DNA of 64,000 nt from NCBI GenBank assembly GCA_015680685.1, contig MNCI01010150.1, positions 285,473-349,472 on the forward strand, given 5' to 3'. Made by a program: the position numbers and the translations under genes. The notes beneath the pieces were generated by a model that searched no databases, had not been told where the DNA came from, and saw only the letters and a program-made list of their open reading frames with translations. Positions 37,352 to 48,999 of this stretch are shown piece by piece (positions within the stretch are counted from its first letter, which is position 1; the number at the start of each line of letters is the position of its first letter). This stretch comes from Gnetum montanum (taxonomy: Eukaryota; Streptophyta; Gnetopsida; Gnetales; Gnetaceae).

Positions 37352-39527
37352 TCATTGAAGGCCCTCAGTTCTTTCTAAGTTTTTGTTTTACATATTAATT
37401 TTTTACACATTTTTGTTTTGCACATTTCTTTTATTTTTCTTGCTTTTTGTTTTACACCATATGATGAGCAGCTAGGTACCCCTACTCCCAACCATGTGAA
37501 TCACGGCCATTCACACATGACTCAATCAAATTTCGTAGACTGTAAGCACTTTGCATACACTAGACCCTAACCAACAAAACCTTGGGTTAGAATGATATTT
37601 TTCTTCCCAGCCTCACTTGTGATGCTCTGATTATGATGGTTAAGTAAGATTAAGACAAATGAAAAATAGGAAAGTTAAGTATCAACCAAGTGATAAGGTT
37701 TTCTACTAGAACCCCACACATGTGTCACAATGTACCAAATTTCAAACACTATGGGAAGGACCTTACATTGTCTATGCAACTTTTCCTTCAAGGATCATGA
37801 TCATATATAAACCTAAGAGACTAGATAAGAGACTATTAGTCAACGTGCAACAAACAAAACCCTTCCTTGAGTTTAAGACAGCCAGAACACATGCTACCTT
37901 TGTAGGTGGGCAACCTTGCTCATTATTTTGGATCACCTCCTTCCAATTCAGTCATGGGGGAGATGGTCATCCTTGCTAATCATTGAAGGCCCTCAGTTCT
38001 TTCTAAGTTTTCATTTTACATATTTTTTTTTTACACATTTTTATTTTGCACATTTCCTTCATTTTTCTTATTTTTTGTTTTACACCATTTGATGAGAGGC
38101 TAGGTACCCCCTATACCCAACTATGTGAATCACAGGCATTCACACACGACTCAATCGAATTCCATAGACTGTAAGCACTTTGCATACACTAGACCCTAAC
38201 CAGCAAAACCTTGGGTTAGAATGATCATTGTCTTTCCAACCTCACTTGTGATGCTTTGATTATGATGGTTAAGTGAGATTGAGACAAATGAAAATTAGGA
38301 AAGTTAAGTATCAATGAGGTGATAAGGTTGTCTACTGGAACCCCACACATGTGTCACAATGTACCAAATTTCAAACACTATGGGAAGGACCTTACATTGT
38401 CTATGCAACATTTCCTTCGAGGGCCATGATCATATATAAACCTAAGAGACTAGATAAGAGACTATTAGTTAACGTGCAACAAACAAAACCCTTCCATGAG
38501 TTTAAGACAGCCAGAACACATGCTACCTTTGTAGGTGGGCAACCTTGCTCAATATTTTGGATCTCCTCCTTCCAATTCAGTCATGGGGGAGATGGCCACC
38601 CTTGCTAATCATTGAAGGCCCTCAGTTATTTCTAATTTTTTGTTTTAAACATTTTTGTTTTGCACATTTCCTTCATTTTTCTTATTTTTTTTTACACCAT
38701 CTGATGAGCAGCTAGGTACCCCTATGCCCAACCATGTGAATTACAAGCATTCACACATGACTCGGTCGAATTATGTAGACTGTAAGCACTTTGCATACAC
38801 CAGACCCTAACCAACAAAACCTTGGGTTAGAACGATCGTTGTCTTCCCAACCTCACTTTTCATGCTTTGATTATGATGGTGAAGTGAGATTGAGACAAAT
38901 GAAAATTATGAAAGTTAAGTATCAACAAGGTGATAAGGTTGTCTACTGGAACCCCACACATGTGTCACAATGTACTAAATTTCAAACACTATGGGAAGGA
39001 CCTTACATTATCTATGCAACTTTTCCTTCAAGGGCCATGATCATATATAAACCTAAGAGACTAGATAAGAGACTATTAGTCAATGTGCAACAAAAAAAAC
39101 CCTTCCTTGAGTTTAAGACAACCGGAACACATGCTACCTTTGTAGGTGGGCAACCTTGCTCAATATTTTGGATCTCCTCCTTCCAATTCAGTCATGGGGG
39201 AGATGGACACCCTTGCTAATCATTAAAGGCCCTCAGTTATTTCTAAGTTTTTGTTTTACATATTTTTTTTTTACACATTTTTTTGCACATTTCCTTCATT
39301 TTTCTTGCTTTTTGTTTTACACCATATGATGAGTAGCTAGGTACCCCTACGCCCAACCATGTGAATCATAGGCATTCACACACGACTCAATCGAATTCCG
39401 TAGACTGTAAGCACTTTGCATACACCAGACCCTAACCAACAAAACCTTGGGTTAGAATGATCTTTGTCTTCCCAACCTCACTTGTGATGCTTTGATTATG
39501 ATGGTTAAGTGAGATTAAGACAAATGA
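37035..39527 (+). repeat. Chimeric tandem array, four units of 611-629 bp
   Basis: Units start at 37035, 37663, 38291 and 38902. Each holds the integrase C-terminus of P3 (an 85-codon open frame ending GGDGHPC or GEDGHPC), the T-rich P3 spacer to TTTACACCAT, then the first 200 bp of the M3 LTR in the minus orientation. The LTR part stops at GACAAATGA and is joined directly to AAATTAGGAAAG of the next integrase copy. Only the last unit runs on into the full LTR. The array therefore arose after M3 landed. Confidence 0.85.
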
Positions 39528-40232
39528 TTTTTCTAGCTTTTTCACTTTATCTTCTAGCAGCTAATTCTTGAAATGGGAAGTAAGGAATGGAATATTACAT
39601 AATCTATAGTTATCCTAATCTATATCTTAACTCATCCTAGCATAAGTATCTAATCCCATCTTCCGTGCACATCCTGAGCATCCCCTAGCCACTACTGGGT
39701 TACTAGACGTTAAGCGTCGCTAGGTTGCAAAGTGTTGGGTTTATGTTCGAGATGGTCATACTTATGGTTTCTACAAACTATAAAAGAGCGATGGCAATTG
39801 AAATAATAACAACAAAAACTTAAAGAATTATTAAAGCATAGAAATATTAAACTATTAAGTGCATCAAATGACTAAGTCCAATTGCTACAAGAAATTCTTG
39901 AAAAGCTCGTCTTTATTGTTGTTCACACTAATGGGCTCAAGTACATCAGTGCTCAAATAAAAAGCCGAACATCTTTCTTACATCTACTGCAGGCACTTGG
40001 AAAATATTCTAACTCTTGTGGAAACAAATTGTAAGAGATTCACTACAACTACCAAAAAGATACCTAAGTGTGGCAGAAGTCCACTTATTTATAGGCTAAA
40101 ATAGGCTTTGCATAAACGGGACCATGTCGACGCATGGACAGATGCGTCAATGCGGCTATTTCGACACAGCCACGTATACAGGGCCTCATATACGCGGCCT
40201 AGTCAATGCATCAACTATTTCATGTTTCATCA
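39327..40232 (-). repeat. 3' LTR of M3 (906 bp)
   Basis: Includes the U3 dyad block CACGTATACAGGGCCTCATA (40172-40191 area) and TATAAATA (minus, 40086-40093). The first 200 bp are also the end of the tandem array. Confidence 0.88.
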
Positions 40233-40244
40233 TACCCCCATGAC
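40233..40244 (-). promoter_or_regulatory. Polypurine tract of M3
   Basis: The minus strand reads GTCATGGGGGTA immediately before the LTR, the same as the tract of P3 at 53993-54004. Confidence 0.65.
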
Positions 40245-40491
40245 TAAGTAAAAACTTGTCCTGAAGTACATCTACAATTTGGAAGGTATGGACTTCTTAT
40301 TACAACACATATGACTTGACACACATGACACAACACACATGACATACCACCAATTTTACTAATGTACCAAGTGCCCAAGTGTACAGAGAGGGACAAATTA
40401 CAAAAATATTGATGTTTAGAGACAAAATTGAATACCTCGATGACCTTGGATTCTCTACCATGCTTAAAGGTGCAAAAATTGCTAGAGAAGA

Positions 40492-43128
40492 TCACACCAT
40501 CCCTGGTGGCAGTGGTTCTGATGGACCTTCACCAGCCCCTGGTGCATGTGGCGATGGTGGCATGGACGATGGTTGCACCGCAAAAAATGTAACTTCTGGA
40601 GGCAATTGGAAAGCCTCCAAGAGAGCCCTCATTTTCTCTTCCTTGCTTCTGGGATCATTCACTATTCAAGTAGCTTTGCCAATGTGTGTTGGGACTAGAA
40701 CCTCCCAAGGGCATGGAAGTGCAAGGAAGAGTTCTTTCAAATTGATAAACCAAGCCACAAACTATTTTCGTTCGATGTCGAATGCTTAGATTAATGACTA
40801 CAATTACTAGTAGTCATTCATTTGTCGAGTCAAGTTCTCAGTGACCTCACATTGCCCTTCAAAATGTGTGGAGAACCTCAAGTTCCACATTTTCTACTTC
40901 CAATTATTGTTTTATCACTNGATAAAACAATAATTGGAAGTAGAAAATGTGGAACTTGAGGTTCTCCACACATTTTGAAGGGCAATGTGAGGTCACTGAG
41001 AACTTGACTCGACAAATGAATGACTACTAGTAATTGTAGTCATTAATCTAAGCATTCGACATCGAACGAAAATAGTTTGTGGCTTGGTTTATCAATTTGA
41101 AAGAACTCTTCCTTGCACTTCCATGCCCTTGGGAGGTTCTAGTCCCAACACACATTGGCAAAGCTACTTGAATAGTGAATGATCCCAGAAGCAAGGAAGA
41201 GAAAATGNCTCATTTTTAGCACCCACATTACGCAAGTGATGGACTTCTGTAGTTAGCCTAACATTCTCCAGGTGAACCTCTATAAAGTCCTTGTTTAGAT
41301 GATATACATGAGCATCTACCAAAGACTTATTGAGGATCGTTGACTCATGCTCATCCTCAACTATCTAAAGTTTGACTTGAAGCTATTGAAAATCTTCATC
41401 TCTAGTGAGTTCACAGTTGAGGAGAGCTGGATTGGCAAGTTGGGCCCTTAATTAGGCAACTTCTATTGCCAAGCATTGACAATTAACTTAAGCAACTTCA
41501 AGTTGCCCCTCCAAGATGAGGCTCTTACCCTTGGCCGAGAGCAACTCTAACTAGGTTGCAATGATGTCATTCGAAAGATCAAAAACATCCAGAAGCAATT
41601 GCCTGGTTCCCACTAGTTGGTCCAACAGTTCTTCATGTTGGGCTGCATCAATCCTGTTACGTGAAGTCCCAACAGATGCCTATATATCTTTGAGTCCATG
41701 TATATCTAGTACAGGTGCCATCGATGCATTGAGGGCTGTAGCAATCATGTTAGCAACCACTTCAGTCACAATCTCCTATCCTTGGTGCTACATCACTAGG
41801 GCTGTCGCCCCCTCTCCATCCTCCAAGTGTACCGAAAAAGTAGTGACATTTCCTAAAATTTTAGGAAATAACTGTTGGGCGGATACTGTTACTTCTCAGA
41901 CACTAGGATCGGTCCTTGCAGGTACTTGTGTTCAGGCAATAGAGAACATTGGCCCTACTCTTTCTAGTAAACTTACTGATTGAACCACTTGCTCCAAGTG
42001 GCTTATTGCAGGGCAATAGACCGAAGGGTCTTCTCCTCCACCAGTCTCTCCAGATTGCTCTTTTTAACTCAAGAGTGATTGTTAGATTTTATGTATATGT
42101 TTTACAATGATTTGCAAACCTATCCTCGTTGTTTGCGCAGGTGGTGGAGGTGGTTGCTACTCTTCCTCGGTTTGTGTGGTGGACGGAGTCCTGTCTTTCA
42201 TCATTTCCCACCACAAGGCAATCAGGATGTGCTGAAGTGTATCGTTGGTGTACCATGCTATCACTGCCCATTTGCATAATTTTCTGATTAAGCAAGGAAA
42301 GAGTAGAGCCTGCCTTCCACGTTTGCTTACAGCAAACCTTTTCTCAGTCTCCAAAAACAACAATTGTGGAAGACACATTGGGAATTTTTTGCTTAGAGTG
42401 GCACATGCATGAGCAGAGAAGGTAGTGATTTTTTTGGGTCTCACCATTGGGTTCAAGTGGTAATATGTAATTTTTGAATATACCCTCTTCGTGATGGTCA
42501 AAGTGTTGAACTCTTTGCGATCCACCCCATAGCATCGCCTGATCCACTTGCCTTTTACCTCGAGATCCACTTGCTTAGGGATCTCTACCACATTGGCTCC
42601 AATCTCAGGCAACCCTAGAGCTTGTACAATCACTTCCTTAGAGTAAAAGACATAGATGTCCTTAATTCTTACTCTGGACCCCAGCTGTCGATTTGTCCAG
42701 AAGAGGTAAGTCTCTCCTAAGTACCATTTACCACTGGATGTGATGATTAGCCACATAGGAGATTTTTGCAATTAGAGCCTCACCTCTTCTAGTGCATTCT
42801 CAAGGAATGGTCCAAAGTTTAACTCTTGCAAGACCATTTGTTGCACCTCCCTTGGCTTGATAGCATCAAGACATGCCTAGGTCAAGGTGACCTCAAGTTG
42901 CAGCACTATCGTCAAAGTCTCATCCCCTTGCAATTTTTTGTTGGGGATCTCCTCTTCAAGAATCTAATGAACAAATTCCACATCAGGCCCTTCACAGAGG
43001 GGGCCAATTGCATGGGAGCCCTCCGTGTGCTCTAGGTGCTACACACCTTGTCCTCTTCCCATTCGTGGTTGCTTGTCCCTTAGTTGTGATGGCCCTTCTC
43101 CCCTTGGATGCCTTGGTTTTGGTGCCAT
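40492..43128 (-). pseudogene. env-like third gene of M3
   Basis: ATG at 43128 (MAPKPRHPRGEG...). An open 204-codon stretch at 42771-42157 carries the plant-transposon-type domain: GKWYLGETYLFWTN, a QALGLPEIGA helix, KGKWIRRCYG, and the final ALLFPCLIRKLCKWAVIAWY block. A low-complexity acidic/Thr stretch and a Leu/Glu-rich coiled-coil part follow (about 42000-41230). The conserved tail with FINLKELFLALPCPW and WIVNDPRSKEEKM runs to about 40560 and the gene ends in a TGA at 40494-40492. A perfect inverted duplication (40630-41207) interrupts it. No membrane span or signal peptide is seen; function unknown. Confidence 0.65.
40630..41207. repeat. Perfect 287-bp inverted repeat around an N
   Basis: 40630-40916 and 40921-41207 are exact reverse complements in all parts I compared, separated by ACTN. 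A second N stands at 41208, exactly where the right arm ends. The left arm is in the expected gene orientation; the right arm is the reversed copy. Probably an assembly artefact, possibly a true fold-back. Confidence 0.85.
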
Positions 43129-45350
43129 ATATAATCAAACATAACCACTAATTAATATTGTGCACAAGTTGCTCAAAATGATCCTTGTACACCTTCTCAG
43201 TTTGACTAAATTATGGTGCTAGCACGTGCATCCCATTAAATCTCTCGGAGTGTTAGTTGATGGGTTAAAACCAAAAATAATAAGGCATGAGTTGGAGTTA
43301 GAATATTGTTTTTGTTTCTCCCTTTAAGAGGCAGTAAGTCTATATTGATTGTAATTGTAAGTAATTAATTAATTTCAATAGACCTCACCCCCCATGACTG
43401 AGAGCATATCTCTGGTTACTAAAGAGGGAAAGGATAGGTTGATTAGGATGCACAGTAGACAACAGAAGTGGTTGGAAGAAGAGGCAAGGCAAAAAAAATG
43501 AAAAATCTCCCCCCAATTTGTTTGCAAAATGAACAATAATGTAACGCACAATGGGGGTATATATAGGGGTTTATGGCTGCATAGACAAGGCGACGTATAT
43601 GTAGAGGGCTGTGTATACAAAGCCTCGTATACGCAGGGGGTCGCACCCATTGACCAATGTTGACCCAACAAAGAAAAGCCCAAAAAATTGATTCAAAATG
43701 CCAATTGGGCTGATTTAGGACCTCCAAAGACCAGGAACTCAACTAGGAGCAAGAGGAAGGTAAGTAGGGTAAAAAAGAAAGTCAAAAGTAGGAGAATGTG
43801 GTGAAAAAGAACTTTGCAGAGAAGACATCGAGTGAAGGGTATCATAAAAACAATTAACCAAAAAAATCAAGAGGATAGGAGGCTAACAAATGGGACCAAG
43901 AATATGCAAGTAGGTCCTCCCCATAGTAGGCAGTAGCCACAATAGCCCTTGCATATCCTTAACATCGAAGTCCATGGGCCCCAAGGTTAAGAAATGGTGA
44001 TCACAAGTTAATACTCCCATATATGAGAACTTGTTGAAGCATGAGTTCATGGAAATCACAAAAAACCCTCAAAACATAAGACAGGCAGTGAGGTGAGTCA
44101 TGGAGAGAAATGGGTGAAGAGAGAGAAGAGAGAATTGGAATTCCGATTATCGATCAAATGAAACCTCATGTGAATTTGTGGTTAAGTGACTCGGTAGGAC
44201 CTTTCCCAAGTTTAGACCCAAAACCAACCACATACAGTGACATTCCAGCAACATGCGAAGACTCGTTCACCCCCCAAGTGTACAAGAATGCATCCATAGA
44301 GAACCACCACTCCAACAAGCAGGAGAGGAAGGAAGTGAAATGGGACTAAGTTAGAGGGGACGAAGGGAGTCCCATAACTAGTGGTTGTGGCCCATGAGAG
44401 GCAATCTAAGGGGTGTGCTTTGAATTTTCACATAGTTAGGATTTTATTTTTTTTGTTTTATTTTTATTTCATGGGAGCCACACCATCCAAAGACCCATGC
44501 TTGGTTGCATGCATCCGACCAAGGGGTGTGCTTTGAATCCTTATGTTTTTTTTTTTTTTGTTTTTTTTTGTTTTTTTGTTTTTTTTTTTTTTTTGCATTT
44601 TTTGATGAGGGCCACACCATGCAAGGTCAAATTTCCAAGAAGCTTTCTTGTAGAAAAGAACTTGGAGTGGTAAGAAACTTGTAAGGGCACTCCCGCAACC
44701 CAGGGGATAGAAGAGGATAACAAATGTTGCATTCCCCTTGAAGTCACACCTGATTCAAACCATTGGATCATCCATGAGTTTGGAAGCTACACAAGTCACA
44801 CATTAATTAAAAAAAATTTTAAGTGAAGGGGGTTGCATGTTTCCAAAGGGAGGAAAACAATGGGGTGGATGAATGGATGGATGACATGGACTCACTATTG
44901 ATTTTATGAGATGAATGTAGACATAAATTCCAAGAACAACAATGCGAGGGTGGGAGCAAGATAAAATAGATGGACTATTTCACGCAATCCATCACAACAA
45001 AAATTATCCACACCACCTTATGATAATAAGACAACTTATTAGCAACCAATTGGAAATGAAACACACACACACACATATAAGTAAGTAACAAAGAAATGGA
45101 AAAGTAATTAAAGAAAGAAAAAGTTAGTAAGAATTGATGTTGAAAAACAAAAAAGTGAAAAATAAAACATTCCAAAAATAGTAGGGAGCTTAGTAGAATG
45201 GATTAGCATGGAGGATGGTCTCCCCCACGACTGGGCAAGAAGAAGGAGATGCGAAAAATGGAATGAGGCTATCCTTGTGATGATGAGGTGGTAGCACTAG
45301 TTTGGTGGGGCTCACAAAAAATTTTTAATTATTTCCTATTAATCAACTGT
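43129..45350 (-). other. Spacer of M3 between integrase and env-like gene
   Basis: Contains an internal promoter-like block (43558-43636) and a duplicated A-rich hairpin module (44405-44625; long T run at 44548-44595 on the plus strand). ATGGATGGATGACATGG-like sequence at 44870 is shared with P1, and a short AC repeat lies at 45060-45076. Short ORFs at 43375-43742 overlap the promoter block and look accidental. Confidence 0.55.
43558..43636 (-). promoter_or_regulatory. Internal U3-like promoter candidate in M3
   Basis: The plus strand at 43606-43636 contains GTATACAAAGCCTCGTATAC. In the left LTR the matching stretch is GTATACAGGGCCTCATATAC (40174-40193). The differences are transitions only. 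TATATATA follows at 43565-43558 on the minus strand and the env-like ATG is 430 bases further. The LTR has the same order: dyad, then TATA. Confidence 0.65.
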
Positions 45351-45379
45351 GTTCTCATGGGATCCTCAGGTTTGTGTAT

Positions 45380-46480
45380 AAGCAAGGCCCCAAATGGGAA
45401 GGTATCAGAGACAATGTAAGGTCCCTCCTACAGTGCTTGAAACTTGGTCGGTTGCGGTATGTGTGTGGGGTTCCAGTAGAGGACCTTATCTCCACATCTA
45501 AATGTTACGCTTCGAATCCTAAGATCATGATGTTTTTTATTGTAGGCCTTGTGTATCTCATTTGTTGATACAGTCACCAATCGATTCTCATTGAACACAT
45601 TTAGGTTGATAAGTTGTTCACGTTGTGCTAGTGGCAGGTCAAGACTCAAGTCACAAGTTGTAGATAGTGTTCGGAGTTTTTCCTAGATTGGAAGTTTCGG
45701 TAGCTTACCGTACACTAACTCATAAGGAAAGTAACCTATAGGAAGTTTCCAAGTGGAGTGATAGGCCCTGAGGGCATCATTAAATTTGGTACTCCAATCC
45801 CTCCTATATTTACTGATGGTTCAAGCGAGAATTTTGGTGATCTCCCTATTGGTGACTTCGGCTTGCCCGTTGGCTTGGGGATGATAAGGTATTGTAAATT
45901 TATGGATAATCCCCAAGTGTTGCATGAGTTTACGAAAGGTGGTGCCTGTGAAATTCTTTCCATTGTTTGAGATGAGTGCACATGGCACTTCAAACCTGTT
46001 TATGATTTGTTGTTGGATAAATCATGTAGCAATGTTTGAGAAATAATAGATGACAGCAGTCGCCTCCGTCCACTTTGTGCAATAGTCCATAGCAACGAAG
46101 ATGTATGCCTTCCCGTTGGACAGGGGCATGATGGGACCCATGAAGTTGATGCCCCAAATGTCGAAGGGCTCCAGTGGTTGGATTCATTGTTAAGGTCCCT
46201 CCATTCATGCAGTCATCCCACTATCTCTTTGGCATCATTCATAGGAGTAGGTGAACCATTGTGCATCCCTAAAAATTGTAGGCCAATAATATCTAGTAAG
46301 TAGAATCTTAATGGCCATGCATCATCCATCATAGTGGCCCCCACAAGGACCCTCGTGAGCATCTTGGAGGATGTGCAATGTATCATTACCAGGGACACAC
46401 CATTGAACCAAGACATCTGCACACACCTTATAAACATGGCCATTGATTTCCATGAAGTGCTTAGCCTTATGGAGAAATTT
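45380..46480 (-). pseudogene. Integrase of M3
   Basis: Minus-strand order: DTLHILQDAHEGPCGGHYD (His pair of the zinc site, about 46380), YECQRDSGM, the core [11 protein letters not shown] (about 46150), then ISNNGKNFTG where the family has ISDNG, so the second catalytic Asp is Asn (G to A change at about 45975), then ANGQAEVTNREI. The C-terminal part 45649-45428 has RCGDKVLYWNPTHIPQ and leads to the GPY/F module (LWEGPYIVS-like, about 45420). Stops include one after KILA. Confidence 0.8.
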
Positions 46481-46559
46481 TTGTTTCTACCGATGGTCCC
46501 ACTTCTTTGGAAATTCCTAGGTTGTGAGATAAGTGAGGATGTGGTTGAACCAAGGTGAT

Positions 46560-47050
46560 TCTATGGGAACCTACATCTCGATCACTCCTACAAAGAGGAG
46601 TTCATCCAGAAATTGGTCAAAGAGTGGCTCCTCTTCTTCTACGTTATCCCATCACAGCCGAGACAAGTGGTCAATGACCACATTCTTGGTTCCCTTCCAG
46701 TCTATCATAGTGAGGTCAAATTCTTGAAGAATCACTAGCCACCGTATGATACGGGGGCTTACCGTTGGTTTCTTCATTAGGAACTGGATGGCACTATGGT
46801 CGATATGCACAAACACCTTGTACTCAAGCACATAGTATCAGAATTCTTCCAAGGCAAACACCACCATCATCAACTCTTTTTCAGTGGTGGTGTAGTTAAG
46901 CTAAGCACCCACAATGCTACGGCTTACACAGTGAATATAGTATGGGTGTTTTTGATCGTCCCACTATGTAATCATGACTCCCAATGCATAGTTGGATGCA
47001 TCTATCATGAAGTGGAAAGATCTAGACCAATTAGGTACCTATAGAACTAG
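46560..47050 (-). pseudogene. RNase H of M3
   Basis: Reads HKVFVHIDHSAIQFLM at about 46820 (D-H pair), MKKPTVSPRIIRWLVILQEF and a closing WKGTKNVVIDHLSRL (about 46700-46650), the usual end of this domain in Ty3/gypsy elements. The upstream part is broken by stops. Confidence 0.7.
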
Positions 47051-47935
47051 AGTCTCTACAAGTTTCTCTTTAAGTGTTTAGAATGTAGATTCACATTTCC
47101 TAGTCCAAACGAATGGAGCATCTTTCTTCGTGAGTTCCACCAACAGCTTGGTGATCTTTGAGAAATTTTTGATGAAGTGTCGGTAGTAACTAGTGTGGCC
47201 AAGGAATGATCAAACATCTTTTACAATGCTTAGTTACCTAGTGATTCCTTGCTTAACCCTGATTTTTTTAGGATCCACACTAATCCTTGTTTGTGAAATA
47301 CAATGCCCTAACACAATGTCCTCTTGGACCATTACGTGGCTTTTCTACCAGTTAAGTCGTAGATTATTTTCCACACATCTTTTCAAAACTTGCTCAAGGT
47401 GGTCCAAGGCTTGATCAAACATGGCTTCATAGGTAGAGAAGTCATTCATAAATACTTCTACCCCATTGCCAATTTGCTACTGGAAGATGCTGAGGACAAG
47501 GTGTTGGAAAGTGGTAGCCGCATTACATAGGCCAAAGGACATCTTTTTGTATGTAAAAGTCCCCCAAGGACTTGTGAAGGTTGTCTTAGTCTGGTCTTCT
47601 GGTACGATTTGGATCTAGTTATAGCCACTATAACCATCCAAAAAGCTATAATAACAATGCCCTGTGATGGTATCCAACACTTGGTCCACAAATGGGAGTG
47701 GGAAGTGATCCTTGAAGGTAGCTATGTTGAGCAATCGAAAGTCTATACAGACCCTTCATTTGCCACTCTTCTTTGGCAAAATAATGAGTGAGCTAACCCA
47801 TTTGCTATTGGCAATAGAGGAGATGAACCCCGCTTTCAGCAACTGCTCAATTTCATCTTTGACAACCTGCTTCAGTTTGGACTTCAATAGCCTTTGTGGT
47901 TGTCATCGTGGCTTCATGGAGGAGTCAATATAAAT
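47051..47935 (-). pseudogene. Reverse transcriptase of M3
   Basis: Minus-strand blocks in order: LLKAGFISSIANSKWVS (about 47840), RVCIDFRLLNIATFKDHFPL, YYSFLDGYSGYN, MSFGLCNAAT, then VEVFMNDFSTYE at 47465-47440, where the catalytic FMDDF has become FMNDF (GAT to AAT). FLGHTSYYRHFI lies near 47190. Dead on the catalytic residue alone, besides stops. Confidence 0.8.
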
Positions 47936-48414
47936 CTGATGTTGGTAAACCCTGGCATCAACTCTTGTTTAATTTAGAATATGACCATGCAAAAGCAACA
48001 TTCCATTTGTTCACCACCTTTAACAACTTCTTCTTCTGTTCAGGAGCAAGGGTGGCATTGATGATTACCGATTTCCCATTATGCAAAAATGAATATTCTA
48101 AGTGGGCCAGTAAGGGTTTGAGGTCCAAGGGATCTTGTTTAAAAATTTCATGGATTTGTAACTTCCCCCAATCATCACGGTCATCAACAGTGGATACCTA
48201 TTGATGAACCTCTTCCAACTCATCCATGCTTTCTACTTAGGCACGTACAAGCCTCTCAAATGGTTCCATGCATAAAGTGCTACTAGCAAGAGCAGCAGTC
48301 AGCCATTGGGTGCTTTCTTGATTTGTGGTTGTTACGTACAGGCATTGTTGAACTTGCAAATCCTTGGTACATCGAATTCATGCTTGAATAAATGTCAACT
48401 TAGTAGAACAACTG

Positions 48415-48999
48415 CTACACATAGTTGCACCTAGAGTCACTATACGCGATGCATGGAATGCGCTTCTTCTCGATCTTTTCAAAATGATTTTCCTTTGAAA
48501 TTTCAAGAGAAAAATCTTGAAGTCCCAGTCTTGCATCCACCATGCTTAGCCAAGCTCTTCCCATTATGATTGGAAAGTTCCCCTTACAAATCTCAACATG
48601 GATGACAAGAAAATCAGTAGGATAGGACCACCCACAAATGGTGGTCACAATGTCCTCCACCAATCTCAAGGGAACAATAATGGATTAGTTTGCTAGCTCA
48701 AGCTGAATGTTGCTCTTCTTTAACGAGGGTAGGTTCCAAGTCTTGTACATGTCATGTGAAATTAAATTGACTCCTAACCCCGAATCCAAAAGAGCTTTAC
48801 ATGGCTCATTTCCTGCCACCTGAAGATAGATGAGGGGGCTTCTCGGATCAATCAATTTCCAAGGAAGATGACTTGCCTTTATACAGTCAATCACAGTGTG
48901 TGTGAGCATGACCATTTGTACATTTGAGGGCATTTGGTTTGAAGGTTGCTCGAAGGGTGGAATAGTGAAGGCGATTTGAGGTTTAGAGGCACTAGCCAC
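48415..48999 (-). pseudogene. Protease of M3
   Basis: Two open pieces (48999-48685 and 48669-48415) separated by one stop. The first has AGNEPCKALLDSGLGVNLIS, which keeps the D-S-G active site. The second has GNFPIIMGRAWLSMVDARLG, the G-R-A-W-L flank. It ends CIAYSDSRCNYV, as in P3 and P4. This is the best preserved protease of the window. Confidence 0.8.

Noticed and set aside
43375-43742. Two overlapping minus ORFs (102 and 99 codons) as genes
   Set aside because: They lie over the internal promoter block and spacer, with no domain and no counterpart in P1 or P3.
44548-44597. Long T run as an LTR or LINE poly(A) end
   Set aside because: It is the loop of the duplicated A-rich spacer module of M3 and has no element terminus beside it.
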